Below are positions 31,811-40,137 of a DNA stretch of 43,257 nt, piece after piece. The stretch is from contig BAXC01000030.1 in the NCBI GenBank assembly GCA_001310375.1, forward strand, positions 1 to 43,257, in the 5' to 3' direction. Within the stretch, counting starts at the first letter, position 1. The number at the start of each line of letters is the position of its first letter. The position numbers were made by a program, and so were the translations under genes. The stretch is from Bacillus sp. JCM 19041 (GTDB lineage: Bacteria; Bacillota; Bacilli; Bacillales; Bacillaceae_D). The notes beneath the pieces were generated by a model. That model ran no database searches, was not told the origin of the DNA, and saw only the letters and a list, made by a program, of their open reading frames with translations.

Positions 31811-33391
31811 TTAATCATCGGATAACCAAGTACGCAAAAGTTTAGAGAATTCTTCAGGCTTTTCATTCGCCAAATGTGCTAACTCTTTCATTTGCTTTCT
31901 TTCATCCGTTTCAGGACGTTCAGGGAAAGCGACCGGTTCGTCTTCCGAGTATGACCCCTCTTCTACCGGTTCATCTAAGGCTAGATCAGCTTGTTTTTGT
32001 TTTCGCAGTAACATCAGCACGAGCACAATAATTAAAACAAGCAACAAAGCTGCCGTTATATACATCCATGTTGGAATACTCATTGCTGGGTTTTCTTGCG
32101 TCACCTGAGCTTCTTGTGCAAATGGCATGGATGTGATTGATACACGATCCGTTACATTATTGGTCGTACCGTCTTCTGTTTCTGGTAAGGTCGTCTGAAT
32201 AATCGTACCTAGCAATTGGTTTAACTCAGCACTTTGTTGCGGAGGCAACGTTTGCAAACCCTCTGGAGGATTGATCATTGCTTGAATACTAATATCTCGA
32301 ATTTGATATGGGCTTTCTATAATTTCTTTATGAATACGATTAACTTCATAATTCATTCGTTCTTCCGTTCGTTCTGATTCAGATTCAGCGCCACCAGCAG
32401 TTCCCGTATAGTTTGGAATCTCATCGGCAGTTCCCGCTACTCCTTCACTAGTACCGTTAACACCTTCATAGATTTCGTTAATTCTCTCAGCGCTTATCGC
32501 AATACCAGTCATATCTTCTTCATTTACTGGTTCCACCAGATCTTCAACACGTTGTTCCTGTGTAAAATCTATATCTGTCGTAACGGAAACAATCGCATTT
32601 TGAGGACCTACAACAGCTCCCAACAACTGCATAATCGTTTGCTTTAGATCCGATTCAATCTCTTGTTTAATTTCTCGTTGGGATTGAAACGATGTCACTG
32701 GGTTTAACTCATCTTCTTCTTGATACGTATAATTAGTAAAATTAGAATCTGATATAACAATATTCTGTACTGGTAAATTGGGTACGCTACGTGAAATTAA
32801 ATGATATAAAGCTTTTACTTGAGATGAATCAAGTGAAGTACCTGCAGCCAAATCCAGAACTACTGCTGCTGTAGCAGCTTCCTGACCCGAATTCAACCAA
32901 ACACTTTCCTCCGGCATCGTTATGATTACATTTGCATTTGTAACACCCGAAACACCTCGAATTAATTCTGCTAATTCCGTTTGCATAAGCGATCTTTCAA
33001 TCACAGTGAATTCATTATCTGTCATGCCAAATCCCATTTGTTCTTGAAAAAAACCATAATCAATGCTGCCACTTTGTGGAAGTCCTTCTGCTGCTAATTC
33101 CACTTTCAAACGATCAACATCTGCTTCTGGTACTTCAATCGTTGTACCATTGTTAGAGACTTGCGCACTTACTCCACGCGATTCCAGCACTTCTTGGATC
33201 TGACCCGTCTCGGCTAATGTTAATTGACTATATAATGGCGCATAATTCGTCCTAAATGCGATCGCAATGACTATGGCTATAATGAGCAGCACAAGAAGGG
33301 CACTTGCTATAAGAGCTCCTTTATGAAAACCAGTTCGCTTTTTCCAAAACATTTGCAGCCGGTTTGTATATTGCTTTGCTTTTTCGTTCAT
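31811..33391 (-). CDS. fliF: Flagellar MS-ring protein FliF
   Basis: FliF forms the membrane-embedded MS-ring, the base for rod, switch and export gate. The 526-residue protein has a basic N-terminal segment, a transmembrane helix at about 24-47, the ring-building domains (including LYSQLTLAETGQIQEVLESR and GFGMTDNEFTVIERSLMQTE), a low-complexity periplasm-side loop (about 300-350), a second transmembrane helix near 445-465 and a cytoplasmic C-terminal tail (KLLRTWLSDD) that binds FliG. Intact. About 30 bases after fliE and 20 before fliG. Confidence 0.97.
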   Translation of the reverse strand: MNEKAKQYTNRLQMFWKKRTGFHKGALIASALLVLLIIAIVIAIAFRTNYAPLYSQLTLAETGQIQEVLESRGVSAQVSNNGTTIEVPEADVDRLKVELAAEGLPQSGSIDYGFFQEQMGFGMTDNEFTVIERSLMQTELAELIRGVSGVTNANVIITMPEESVWLNSGQEAATAAVVLDLAAGTSLDSSQVKALYHLISRSVPNLPVQNIVISDSNFTNYTYQEEDELNPVTSFQSQREIKQEIESDLKQTIMQLLGAVVGPQNAIVSVTTDIDFTQEQRVEDLVEPVNEEDMTGIAISAERINEIYEGVNGTSEGVAGTADEIPNYTGTAGGAESESERTEERMNYEVNRIHKEIIESPYQIRDISIQAMINPPEGLQTLPPQQSAELNQLLGTIIQTTLPETEDGTTNNVTDRVSITSMPFAQEAQVTQENPAMSIPTWMYITAALLLVLIIVLVLMLLRKQKQADLALDEPVEEGSYSEDEPVAFPERPETDERKQMKELAHLANEKPEEFSKLLRTWLSDD

Positions 33392-33423
33392 GGCCCCTCC
33401 GCTTACATTTGTTACTTACATAA

Positions 33424-33725
33424 TTACACTTGCATTCTCATCATTTCTTGATATGCTTCCACCGCTTTATTTCTTACTTCTAGCGTCGCCTGCATAGAGA
33501 TGGAAGCTTTGTTCGCTGTAATCATAACCTCGTGTAAATCAATAGGTTCTTTTCTTGCTAAAGCCCGTGTAGCAGCTTGAGAAGCCAACTGAGCTTCATT
33601 TACTCCCGACAAAGCTGTAGTTAAAGCCTCTTGAAAAGATGCACCTTATCGAGATTCGGCGTTTCACTCATTTTCCCAGTCTGTATCGCATTTGCTATAA
33701 GAGGTTGTAATGATGAAAGTTCCAT
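33424..33725 (-). CDS. fliE: Flagellar hook-basal body complex protein FliE (one frameshift)
   Basis: FliE joins the MS-ring to the rod. The start ATG at 33725 gives MELSSLQPLIANAIQTGK. The frame is lost near 33638, where AAGGTGCATC should read AAGGGTGCATC (one G missing), and resumes as ASFQEALTTALSGVNEAQL. The C-terminal half, with SISMQATLEVRNKAVEAYQE and the terminal MMRMQV, is diagnostic. The corrected length of about 100 residues is typical. The break is most likely a sequence error. Confidence 0.9.
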
Positions 33726-33736
33726 TTCACACGCTC

Positions 33737-34174
33737 CTAACGTCCGATTTCTAAGGCTTTCATTAACATGCCTTTACTTGCCTGCAGCGCACTAACATTC
33801 GCCTCATACGAGCGAGTTGCACTTGTAATATCAATCATTTCTCGAGCAATCTCAACATTCGGTTTCGCTACATAACCATCTTCATTTGAGTCAGGATGCA
33901 ACGGGTCATACACAAGTGCAGGCGGTGTCTCATCATTAACAATTCCTTTAGCCATTACCCCTTGATTCAACTGAGTTTCAGCTTTGTTTAAATATGTGGA
34001 AAAAGGCATAGCTTCTTGCACAACCATCTTACGTTGATATGGCTGCCATTGCCCTTCTACTAATTCAGCGCGAGTCGTTTCAGCATTGGCGATATTGCTC
34101 GCTGCTACATCCATACGTAATCGCTGAAGCGTCAAAGCTGAACCAGAAACTCCCATACTGGAAAACATTGTCAT
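33737..34174 (-). CDS. flgC: Flagellar basal-body rod protein FlgC
   Basis: Proximal rod protein of the flagellum. The 145-residue product has the rod signature MDVAASNIANAETTRAE near the N-terminus and the C-terminal MIDITSATRSYEANVSALQA helix that packs in the rod. The frame is intact and the length normal. It lies between flgB and fliE with only short gaps, as in B. subtilis. Confidence 0.97.
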   Translation of the reverse strand: MTMFSSMGVSGSALTLQRLRMDVAASNIANAETTRAELVEGQWQPYQRKMVVQEAMPFSTYLNKAETQLNQGVMAKGIVNDETPPALVYDPLHPDSNEDGYVAKPNVEIAREMIDITSATRSYEANVSALQASKGMLMKALEIGR

Positions 34175-34183
34175 ATAATCCCC

Positions 34184-34582
34184 CTATCTGCCGCCTCTTA
34201 TCGCCGTTTCTAGCGATTGAAAACTACTAGTCATTCGATCGACAACTGCATTGTAATAAAGCTGATTTTCTGCCATTTCAGTCATCTGTTTATCAACATC
34301 CACACTATTCCCATTATGATTATACTGCCCTTGCTTATTATGAATCGTGTGCGGATATCCACTTGGCAACGGAAAATGTAAATGTCGTTCGTCCGTTTTT
34401 TTTGACAGAAATACAGATGCATTCGCTTCGGTTTGCTCAAGCACGCGATTAAAAGAAACTGACTGTTCTTTATAATTCGGCGTATCCACATTTGCTAGAT
34501 TTGACGAGATGGCTTTTTGTTTTGCTGTCGAAAAGCGAATAGCTTCTTCAAGCGCTCCAATTGTACTAGTCGTAAACATCAT
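34184..34582 (-). CDS. flgB: Flagellar basal-body rod protein FlgB
   Basis: Proximal rod component, exported through the flagellar type III apparatus. The N-terminal rod/hook motif AISSNLANVDTPNYKEQSVSF is typical, and the C-terminal helix (YNAVVDRMTSSFQSLETAIRG) matches the family. Two adjacent ATG codons (34582 and 34579) follow GGGGG; the second has the better spacing. An upstream in-frame start at 34612 lies inside the leader hairpin and is unlikely. First gene of the fla/che operon, ten bases before flgC. Confidence 0.95.
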   Translation of the reverse strand: MMFTTSTIGALEEAIRFSTAKQKAISSNLANVDTPNYKEQSVSFNRVLEQTEANASVFLSKKTDERHLHFPLPSGYPHTIHNKQGQYNHNGNSVDVDKQMTEMAENQLYYNAVVDRMTSSFQSLETAIRGGR

Positions 34583-34602
34583 GGCCCCCTTTTTACTCAG
34601 GC

Positions 34603-34625
34603 CTTTCCTCATAAAACGAGGAAAG
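34603..34625 (-). other. Perfect hairpin at the 5' end of the fla/che leader
   Basis: CTTTCCTC (34603-34610) and GAGGAAAG (34618-34625) are perfectly complementary around a 7-nt loop. There is no following T-run, so it is not a terminator. It lies at the predicted 5' end of the transcript, about 20 bases before the flgB start codon, and could stabilise the mRNA or affect access of ribosomes. Confidence 0.55.
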
Positions 34626-34632
34626 ATTAAGC

Positions 34633-34660
34633 ATTATTTCCCATATGTATCCATGATCAA
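34633..34660 (-). promoter_or_regulatory. Candidate sigma-A promoter of the fla/che operon
   Basis: On the minus strand TTGATC (34660-34655) is followed after 16 bp by AATAAT (34638-34633), placing the start near 34626 and about 45 bases before the flgB start. I found no convincing sigma-D element (TAAA, then GCCGATAT) in this gap. The remainder of the 34613-34907 gap is AT-rich and holds the repeat above and the codY terminator. Confidence 0.45.
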
Positions 34661-34754
34661 ATTTTACTAGTTTTTCAGCGATTTGTCTAAGATGAATTTG
34701 ATTTTTAATAGATTTAAGTCAATAGAACCATATTCAAAAGTTATTTTCATTACA

Positions 34755-34781
34755 TTTTACCTATAAACCTTTTACCTATAA
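34755..34781 (-). repeat. Tandem 12-bp direct repeat upstream of the fla/che operon
   Basis: TTTTACCTATAA occurs at 34755-34766 and again at 34770-34781 (plus-strand reading), a 15-bp period. A degenerate third copy (TTTTTAACTATGA) follows from about 34786. It sits about 95-120 bp upstream of the candidate flgB promoter, in an AT-rich gap with no gene. Its position suggests a binding site for an activator or repressor; the regulator is unknown. Confidence 0.6.
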
Positions 34782-34867
34782 TGACTTTTTAACTATGAAA
34801 CAATTGTTATTTTTTCTATTTATTTGGAAGTGTTTCTGTTGGTTGGAAATAGGTATTCTTGCTCAAT

Positions 34868-34903
34868 AAAAAAGAGGGTTGGCCTAGGCCAACCCTCTTT
34901 TTT
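34868..34903 (-). terminator. Perfect palindromic intrinsic terminator after codY
   Basis: Twelve-base arms GAGGGTTGGCCT and AGGCCAACCCTC are perfectly complementary (34874-34897). They are flanked by A6 (34868-34873) and T6 (34898-34903), so it can terminate in either direction. It begins a few bases beyond the codY stop and separates the cod operon from the flagellar operon. Confidence 0.93.
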
Positions 34904-34907
34904 ATTC

Positions 34908-35687
34908 TTAATTCTCTTTTAAACGATCTAGCTCTAATAAGAACTTATCATTTAACACTTTTATATATGTGCCTTTCATCCCTAATGAACGAGACTCGAT
35001 GACACCGGCGCTTTCTAATTTGCGAAGTGCGTTAACAATGACAGAGCGCGTAATTCCAACACGGTCAGCAATCTTACTTGCTACTAAAAGACCTTCTCTT
35101 CCATCAAGCTCTTCAAAAATATGCTCAACTGCTTCTAATTCACTATATGATAGAGAACTAATTGCCATTTGAACAACCGCTTTGCTACGAGCTTCTTCTT
35201 CGATCTCTTGTGTTTTCTCATGTAAGATTTCCATTCCTACAACCGTTGCACCATACTCTGCAAGAATAAGATCATCATCGCTAAACGCATTTTGTAAGCG
35301 AGACAAAATTAATGTTCCTAAGCGCTGTCCGCCACCTTTAATTGGCACAACAGTTGTTAGACCTGTTTTGAAAAGATCTCTGTTCTCTACTGGAAACGCT
35401 GTGTATTCACTGTCTACATCAATATTAGCTGACGTGTCTTCAATCTTAAACAAACCATCTGTATACTCTTCAGGGAACTGACGCTCATCTAACATTTTTT
35501 TCATTCTGTCATTTTCAATTTCTTCCTCAATTGAAAAGCCTAACAGTTTACCACGACGGCTAACAACAAACACGTTAGAACCAATCGCATCACGCAAAGT
35601 CATTGCCATTTCACGGAAGTTCACATGTTGCCCACTTGTTTTTTGAAGCATCTCATTAATCTTTCTTGTTCTTGTAAGTAAATCCAT
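34908..35687 (-). CDS. codY: GTP-sensing global transcriptional repressor CodY
   Basis: CodY senses branched-chain amino acids and GTP and represses starvation genes; in B. subtilis these include the fla/che operon and hag. The 259-residue protein starts [15 protein letters not shown], has the N-terminal GAF ligand domain (about 1-155) and a winged helix-turn-helix near the C-terminus ([20 protein letters not shown]) ending in the conserved [10 protein letters not shown] wing. The frame is intact. It is last in the cod operon, is followed by a strong terminator and lies directly upstream of the flagellar operon. Confidence 0.98.
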   Translation of the reverse strand: MDLLTRTRKINEMLQKTSGQHVNFREMAMTLRDAIGSNVFVVSRRGKLLGFSIEEEIENDRMKKMLDERQFPEEYTDGLFKIEDTSANIDVDSEYTAFPVENRDLFKTGLTTVVPIKGGGQRLGTLILSRLQNAFSDDDLILAEYGATVVGMEILHEKTQEIEEEARSKAVVQMAISSLSYSELEAVEHIFEELDGREGLLVASKIADRVGITRSVIVNALRKLESAGVIESRSLGMKGTYIKVLNDKFLLELDRLKEN

Positions 35688-35707
35688 CCTTACATCTCTC
35701 CTTTTTT

Positions 35708-37104
35708 TTACAAAATAAATTGACTTAAATCTCGATTTTTCGCAATCAACCCTAGCTTTTCTTCCACATACTGCTCTGTAATATCGAGTGTTTCCATTCG
35801 AATATTAGGCGCTTCAAAAGATACATCTTCAAGCAATTTTTCGAGCAACGTATGCAAGCGTCTTGCTCCAATGTTTTCTGTTTCCTGATTCACTTCGCTT
35901 GCAATCGTCGCAATCTTACGAACAGCATCGTCTGAAAACTTAATTTCTATACCTTCCGTCCGTAAAAGAGCGGCATATTGCTTAATTAATGCGTTATCTG
36001 GTTCAATAAGAATTCGGACAAAATCATCTACCGACAAGCTTTGTAACTCTACTCGAATTGGAAAACGACCTTGTAACTCTGGAATTAAATCAGAAGGTTT
36101 CGCCATATGAAAAGCACCAGCAGCAATAAACAGAATATGATCAGTTTTAACAGCACCATACTTTGTAACGACCGTTGAGCCTTCTACTATCGGAAGAATA
36201 TCGCGCTGAACACCTTCTCGAGAAACATTTGCACTTTGTTCGCTTTTACCAGCGACCTTGTCTATTTCATCGATAAAGATCATTCCTAGCTGTTCAGTAC
36301 GATTGATCGCTTCTTGTGTTACATCATCATATCAATTAACTTCTGTGCTTCTTCTTCAATAAGGACTCCACGTGCATCAGATACCGACATACGGCGCTTT
36401 TTCTTTTTCTTTGGCACCATATTGCCTAGCATCTCTTGCATGTTCATGCCCATCTGTTCCATCCCTGCTCCACCTTGGAATAAATCCATAAATCCTTGGT
36501 TTTGCTCCGATACTTCCAGCGTGACCATCCGATCCTCGAGTTCCCCACGCTCCAGCTTTTCAGCCATCTTCTTTTTCAAGTTGGCATGATTCAACTCTTC
36601 TTCTTGCTCTTCTTGCTGATCATCTTCGTTATTTGTTTGATTAAATAACATTTCGAACGGGTTTTTATAGTTCGATTCTTTCTTCAATGAAGGAACAAGA
36701 AGATTGACAAGCCTTTTTTCTGCAAGCTCTTTAGCCTGTTCTTTTACGTGGTTAACACGCTCTTCTTTTACAAGGCGTACACTGGATTCAATTAGGTCTC
36801 GGACCATCGATTCAACATCTCGCCCTACGTAACCAACTTCAGTAAACTTTGTTGCTTCGACTTTTACAAATGGTGCCCCGACAAGCTTTGCCAAACGACG
36901 AGCAATTTCAGTTTTCCCAACACCTGTAGGACCAATCATGAGGATATTTTTGGGCGTAATCTCATCACGCATCACTTGTTCGAGCTTCGTTCGGCGATAC
37001 CGATTTCGTAAAGCAATCGCAACGGATTTCTTGGCACCTTCTTGGCCAACAATATATTGGTTTAATCGTTCGACTATTTGGCTTGGTGTAAGTGAACTTG
37101 TCAT
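35708..37104 (-). CDS. hslU: ATP-dependent protease ATPase subunit HslU (ClpY) (one frameshift)
   Basis: AAA+ unfoldase that feeds substrates to HslV. Walker [14 protein letters not shown] lies at about 58-70 and Walker [13 protein letters not shown] after the intermediate (I) domain, which is rich in Glu, Gln and Met and includes a KKKKKR stretch. The sensor/C-terminal region [15 protein letters not shown] is present. The frame breaks near 36325: GATATGATGATG should read GATATGGATGATG, one G missing, giving [12 protein letters not shown]. The corrected length of about 465 residues is usual. It lies between hslV and codY in one operon. Confidence 0.95.
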
Positions 37105-37125
37105 TTCTTTACACTCCCTTTGTCT

Positions 37126-37677
37126 TCATGATTTGTCGTCTAACACTTCGACAATAATTTGATCGTTTGTGTATACGCAAATATCCGAAGCTGTTTCAAG
37201 GGCAGCTCTCGCAATCTCACTTGCAGAAAGCGACGCGGCATGGTTTTTCAACGCACGCCCTGCACTCAAAGCATAGTTACCGCCAGATCCAATCGCAAGA
37301 ATCCCATCATCTGGCTGAATGACTTCGCCAGTGCCAGAAACCAACAGTAAATCTGTTCGATCCATCACAATCAGCATCGCTTCAAGCTTCCTTAGTACTC
37401 GGTCACTTCGCCACTCTTTCGCAAGCTCAACAGATGCACGTTGCAAATTCCCATTATACTCTTCAAGCTTTGCTTCGAACTTTTCAAACAGCGTAAAAGC
37501 GTCGGCTACCGAACCCGCAAAACCAGCAATCACATTATCGCGATATATTTTACGCACTTTTCTAGCCGTATGCTTCATCACAACCGCATTGCCTAATGTA
37601 ACCTGACCATCCCCTGCCATCGCAAAACCACCATTGTGTGCGATAGCAAAAATTGTTGTTGCATGAAAAGAATCCAT
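37126..37677 (-). CDS. hslV: ATP-dependent protease proteolytic subunit HslV (ClpQ/CodW)
   Basis: N-terminal-nucleophile peptidase of the two-component HslVU protease in the cytoplasm. The 183-residue product is uninterrupted and has the family segments [39 protein letters not shown] and [16 protein letters not shown]. The N-terminus reads [11 protein letters not shown]: relative to E. coli HslV, which begins at the catalytic Thr, there is the short extension seen in Bacillus. In B. subtilis the extension supplies an N-terminal Ser; here residue 2 is Asp and Ser is residue 3, so which residue becomes the nucleophile is unclear. It precedes hslU by about 20 bases. Confidence 0.95.
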   Translation of the reverse strand: MDSFHATTIFAIAHNGGFAMAGDGQVTLGNAVVMKHTARKVRKIYRDNVIAGFAGSVADAFTLFEKFEAKLEEYNGNLQRASVELAKEWRSDRVLRKLEAMLIVMDRTDLLLVSGTGEVIQPDDGILAIGSGGNYALSAGRALKNHAASLSASEIARAALETASDICVYTNDQIIVEVLDDKS

Positions 37678-37702
37678 GGCAAACGCTCCTTTTCTCGTAA
37701 AA

Positions 37703-38604
37703 CTATGCTCGCGGGTGGAAATCTTTATATACAGTGTAAAGACGTTCTTTGCTTACATGAGTGTATACTTGAGTCGTTCTCAATGTTTGATGCCCTAACA
37801 ATTCTTGCACAGTCCTTAAGTCTGCTCCGGCATTCAACAAATGGGTAGCAAATGAATGACGAATACCATGTGGCTTATGCTTTTTTTTCATCGCAGCTTC
37901 GCGCATCCTTTTTTCCACAATCTTGCGAATGCTCCGATCACTTAGTGGACCGCCACGATAGTTAAGGAAAAGATGTGGTGAAGGCTCAGTTTTCTTCACT
38001 AGTCTTGGCCGTCCTGACTCCAAATAAACATTCATACTAGTTTCTGCCACTTTACCGAACGGTACATACCGTTCTTTTCTACCTTTTCCAAATACACGTA
38101 TCGTTCCACTTGTCCAATGAAGCTGCTCCTCATGCAGCATGCTGCATTCAGAAACACGAATGCCGGTCGCGTAAAGTAGCTCAATGATCGCCTTATCTCT
38201 TTTTCCAGCGCCGTTTCTGCAGGTAGGGCTGTCAGCCACTGATCCATTTCTTCTTCATACAAAAAGCGGGGAAGCCGCTCTTCTTGTTTTGGAAGATGCG
38301 CGTGCAAAAAAGGATTTTCCTTAACTAATTGCTCACGAAGCAAGAATTTTCCGAAGCTTCTTAGCGCTGATAGCTTTCGAGCAATTGTACGTCTTGCATA
38401 GCGTCTGTCAACAAGCGAACTAATATAAGAGCGTACTTCTAGATGAGTTGTTTCATTAATTCCCGAAAGTCCTTGCTGTGACAAAAATGTGTAAAACTGT
38501 TCTACGTCTTTTGTATAATGATCGATCGTCCATTTGGAACTGTTTCTCTCGACTTCCAAATAACGGATAAACCAATTAAGCCAAAGGCGTTCTTCTGATT
38601 CCAC
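37703..38604 (-). CDS. xerC: Tyrosine recombinase XerC (CodV) (one frameshift)
   Basis: Site-specific tyrosine recombinase that, with XerD, resolves chromosome dimers at dif. The N-terminal SAM-like core-binding domain ([20 protein letters not shown]) is followed by the catalytic domain with ATGIRVSE (first Arg), [15 protein letters not shown] (His-x-x-Arg), [16 protein letters not shown] (His and nucleophile Tyr). The start is a GTG at 38604, seven bases after GGGAGGA. The frame breaks near 38200, where a run of five T on the plus strand should be six ([15 protein letters not shown] restored). The corrected length of about 300 residues is standard. It is immediately upstream of hslV, hence the older name codV. 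Confidence 0.93.
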
Positions 38605-38633
38605 ACTGTTGTCCTCCCTCTTAGAACTTATAA

Positions 38634-38663
38634 ATTCTACCACAGTTTAACAAGGAGAAGCAA
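38634..38663 (-). promoter_or_regulatory. Candidate extended -10 promoter for xerC-hslVU-codY
   Basis: TTGCTT (38663-38658) and TAGAAT (38639-38634) are 18 bp apart on the minus strand, and the -10 is preceded by TGG, an extended -10 (TGN). It lies between the trmFO stop and the xerC GTG, where the cod operon promoter lies in B. subtilis. Confidence 0.5.
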
Positions 38664-38675
38664 TAAACGTCACAC

Positions 38676-39979
38676 TTATTTCACAAAATTCTGAATCGAC
38701 TCCAATGCGCGACTAGCAAGGGCTTCATATCGTTCTTTTTTTGCTTTTATCCGAACATCGAGGGGGGGAACAAGACCAAAGTTCGCATTCATTGGCTGGA
38801 AATTTTTAGAGTTCGCTGTTGTAATATACGCAGCCATACTTCCCATCATCGTTTCTTCCGGCAAAATAGCCAGTGGCTGACCTTCTGTTAGTTTGAATGC
38901 ATTGATTCCAGCAATTAAACCTGCTGCTGCAGATTCTACATAACCTTCAACACCAGTAATTTGTCCTGCGAAAAAAAGATCGTCACGAACGGTTGATTGA
39001 TAGGTTGGCTTTAACAAGTTCGGCGAATTTAAAAACGTGTTTCGATGCATAACACCATACCGAACAATGTCTGCCTGTTCCAATCCAGGAATCATGCGGA
39101 TTACTTCTTTTTGCGGTCCCCATTTCAAATGGGTTTGGAAGCCGACAATATTATACAAAGTACCAGACAAATTATCTTGGCGCAGTTGAACGACTGCATA
39201 AGGTCGCTTCCCTGTTTTTGGATCTTCTAACCTACAGGCTTTAACGGACCAAATAACATTGTCTTTCTTCCACGTGATGCCATAACTTCAATTGGCATGC
39301 ACCCCTCAAAAAAGATTTCCTTTTCAAATTCCCGCAAAGGAACCGTCTCTGCTTCAATTAAAGCATCGTAAAAACGATTAAACTCTTCCTCGGTCATAGG
39401 ACAATTTAAGTAAGCAGCTTCCCCCTTATCATACCTACTCTTTAAGTAAACTTTGTCTCGATCAATTGTTTCGGCATCAATAATAGGTGCAGCAGCATCG
39501 TAAAAATAAAGATGCTCTTCCCCTGTTAATGCTTTTAATTGTTCTGACAACGCTTTAGACGTTAATGGGCCAGTAGCAATGATCGTTGGACCGGAAGGAA
39601 GCTCTGTGATTTCCTCGTTTACAACGGTCACATTCGGATGTTCTTTCACATAATTAGTGACTCGTGCTGCAAAATCATGGCGATCTACCGCTAATGCACC
39701 ACCTGCAGGAACAGCAGCCTCGTCTGCAGCTTTAATAATAACGGAATCTAATGTACGCATTTCTTCTTTCAAAACACCTACAGCGTTTGCTAATGAATTA
39801 CCTCGTAACGAGTTGCTACATACAAGTTCAGCAAACTTATCTGTATGGTGCGCAGGCGTTTGTTTTACTGGTCGCATTTCATATAAGCGAACCTGACCTC
39901 CACGCTTAGCAATTTGCCAAGCAGCTTCGCTCCCGGCTAACCCTGCACCAATTACATTAATCGTTTTATTTTCTATCAT
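38676..39979 (-). CDS. trmFO: Methylenetetrahydrofolate-tRNA-(uracil-5-)-methyltransferase TrmFO (one frameshift)
   Basis: Folate- and FAD-dependent enzyme that makes 5-methyluridine at position 54 of tRNA in Gram-positive bacteria. The N-terminal FAD-binding [11 protein letters not shown] motif and downstream segments typical of the family ([31 protein letters not shown]) are clear. The start at 39979 ([11 protein letters not shown]) is chosen over the ATG nine bases upstream because it sits 10 bases after GGAG. The frame breaks near 39235: GTAGGTTAG should read GTAGGGTTA, one G missing. The corrected length of about 435 residues is normal. It is first in the cod cluster, as in B. subtilis, where it was called gid. 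Confidence 0.95.
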
Positions 39980-40027
39980 AAAGCGCATGCTCCTTTTTCA
40001 TGGATCAATTACTGCGTTCACAGAAAC

Positions 40028-40054
40028 GCCTCCACTCCTTTGTAGAGTGAAGGC
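40028..40054 (-). other. Hairpin in the topA-trmFO gap
   Basis: Minus-strand arms GCCTTCACTC and GAGTGGAGGC pair over 10 bp (one G-U) around a 7-nt loop. Only a weak T-run (GTTTC) follows. It lies downstream of the candidate trmFO promoter, so it is either a weak topA terminator or a structure in the trmFO leader. Confidence 0.45.
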
Positions 40055-40073
40055 TAAGTCAGTAAGTACCCAT

Positions 40074-40102
40074 ATCATAGTATCTTTGACGTTTAATTTC
40101 AA
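40074..40102 (-). promoter_or_regulatory. Candidate sigma-A promoter upstream of trmFO
   Basis: On the minus strand TTGAAA (40102-40097) and TATGAT (40079-40074) are separated by exactly 17 bp, a near-consensus vegetative promoter. It lies in the topA-trmFO gap about 95 bp before the trmFO start and would begin the cod cluster transcript. Confidence 0.6.
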
Positions 40103-40137
40103 CTAATAAACCTTAGAAAACGAGCATTTTCGACAAA

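Noticed and set aside
34613..34907. Sigma-D promoter in the fla/che leader
   Set aside because: No TAAA element paired with a GCCGATAT-like -10 was found on the minus strand; only a sigma-A candidate fits.
37703..38604. XerC as a phage or integron integrase
   Set aside because: It lies in the conserved codV slot before hslV, has the housekeeping length and no flanking att or cassette structures.
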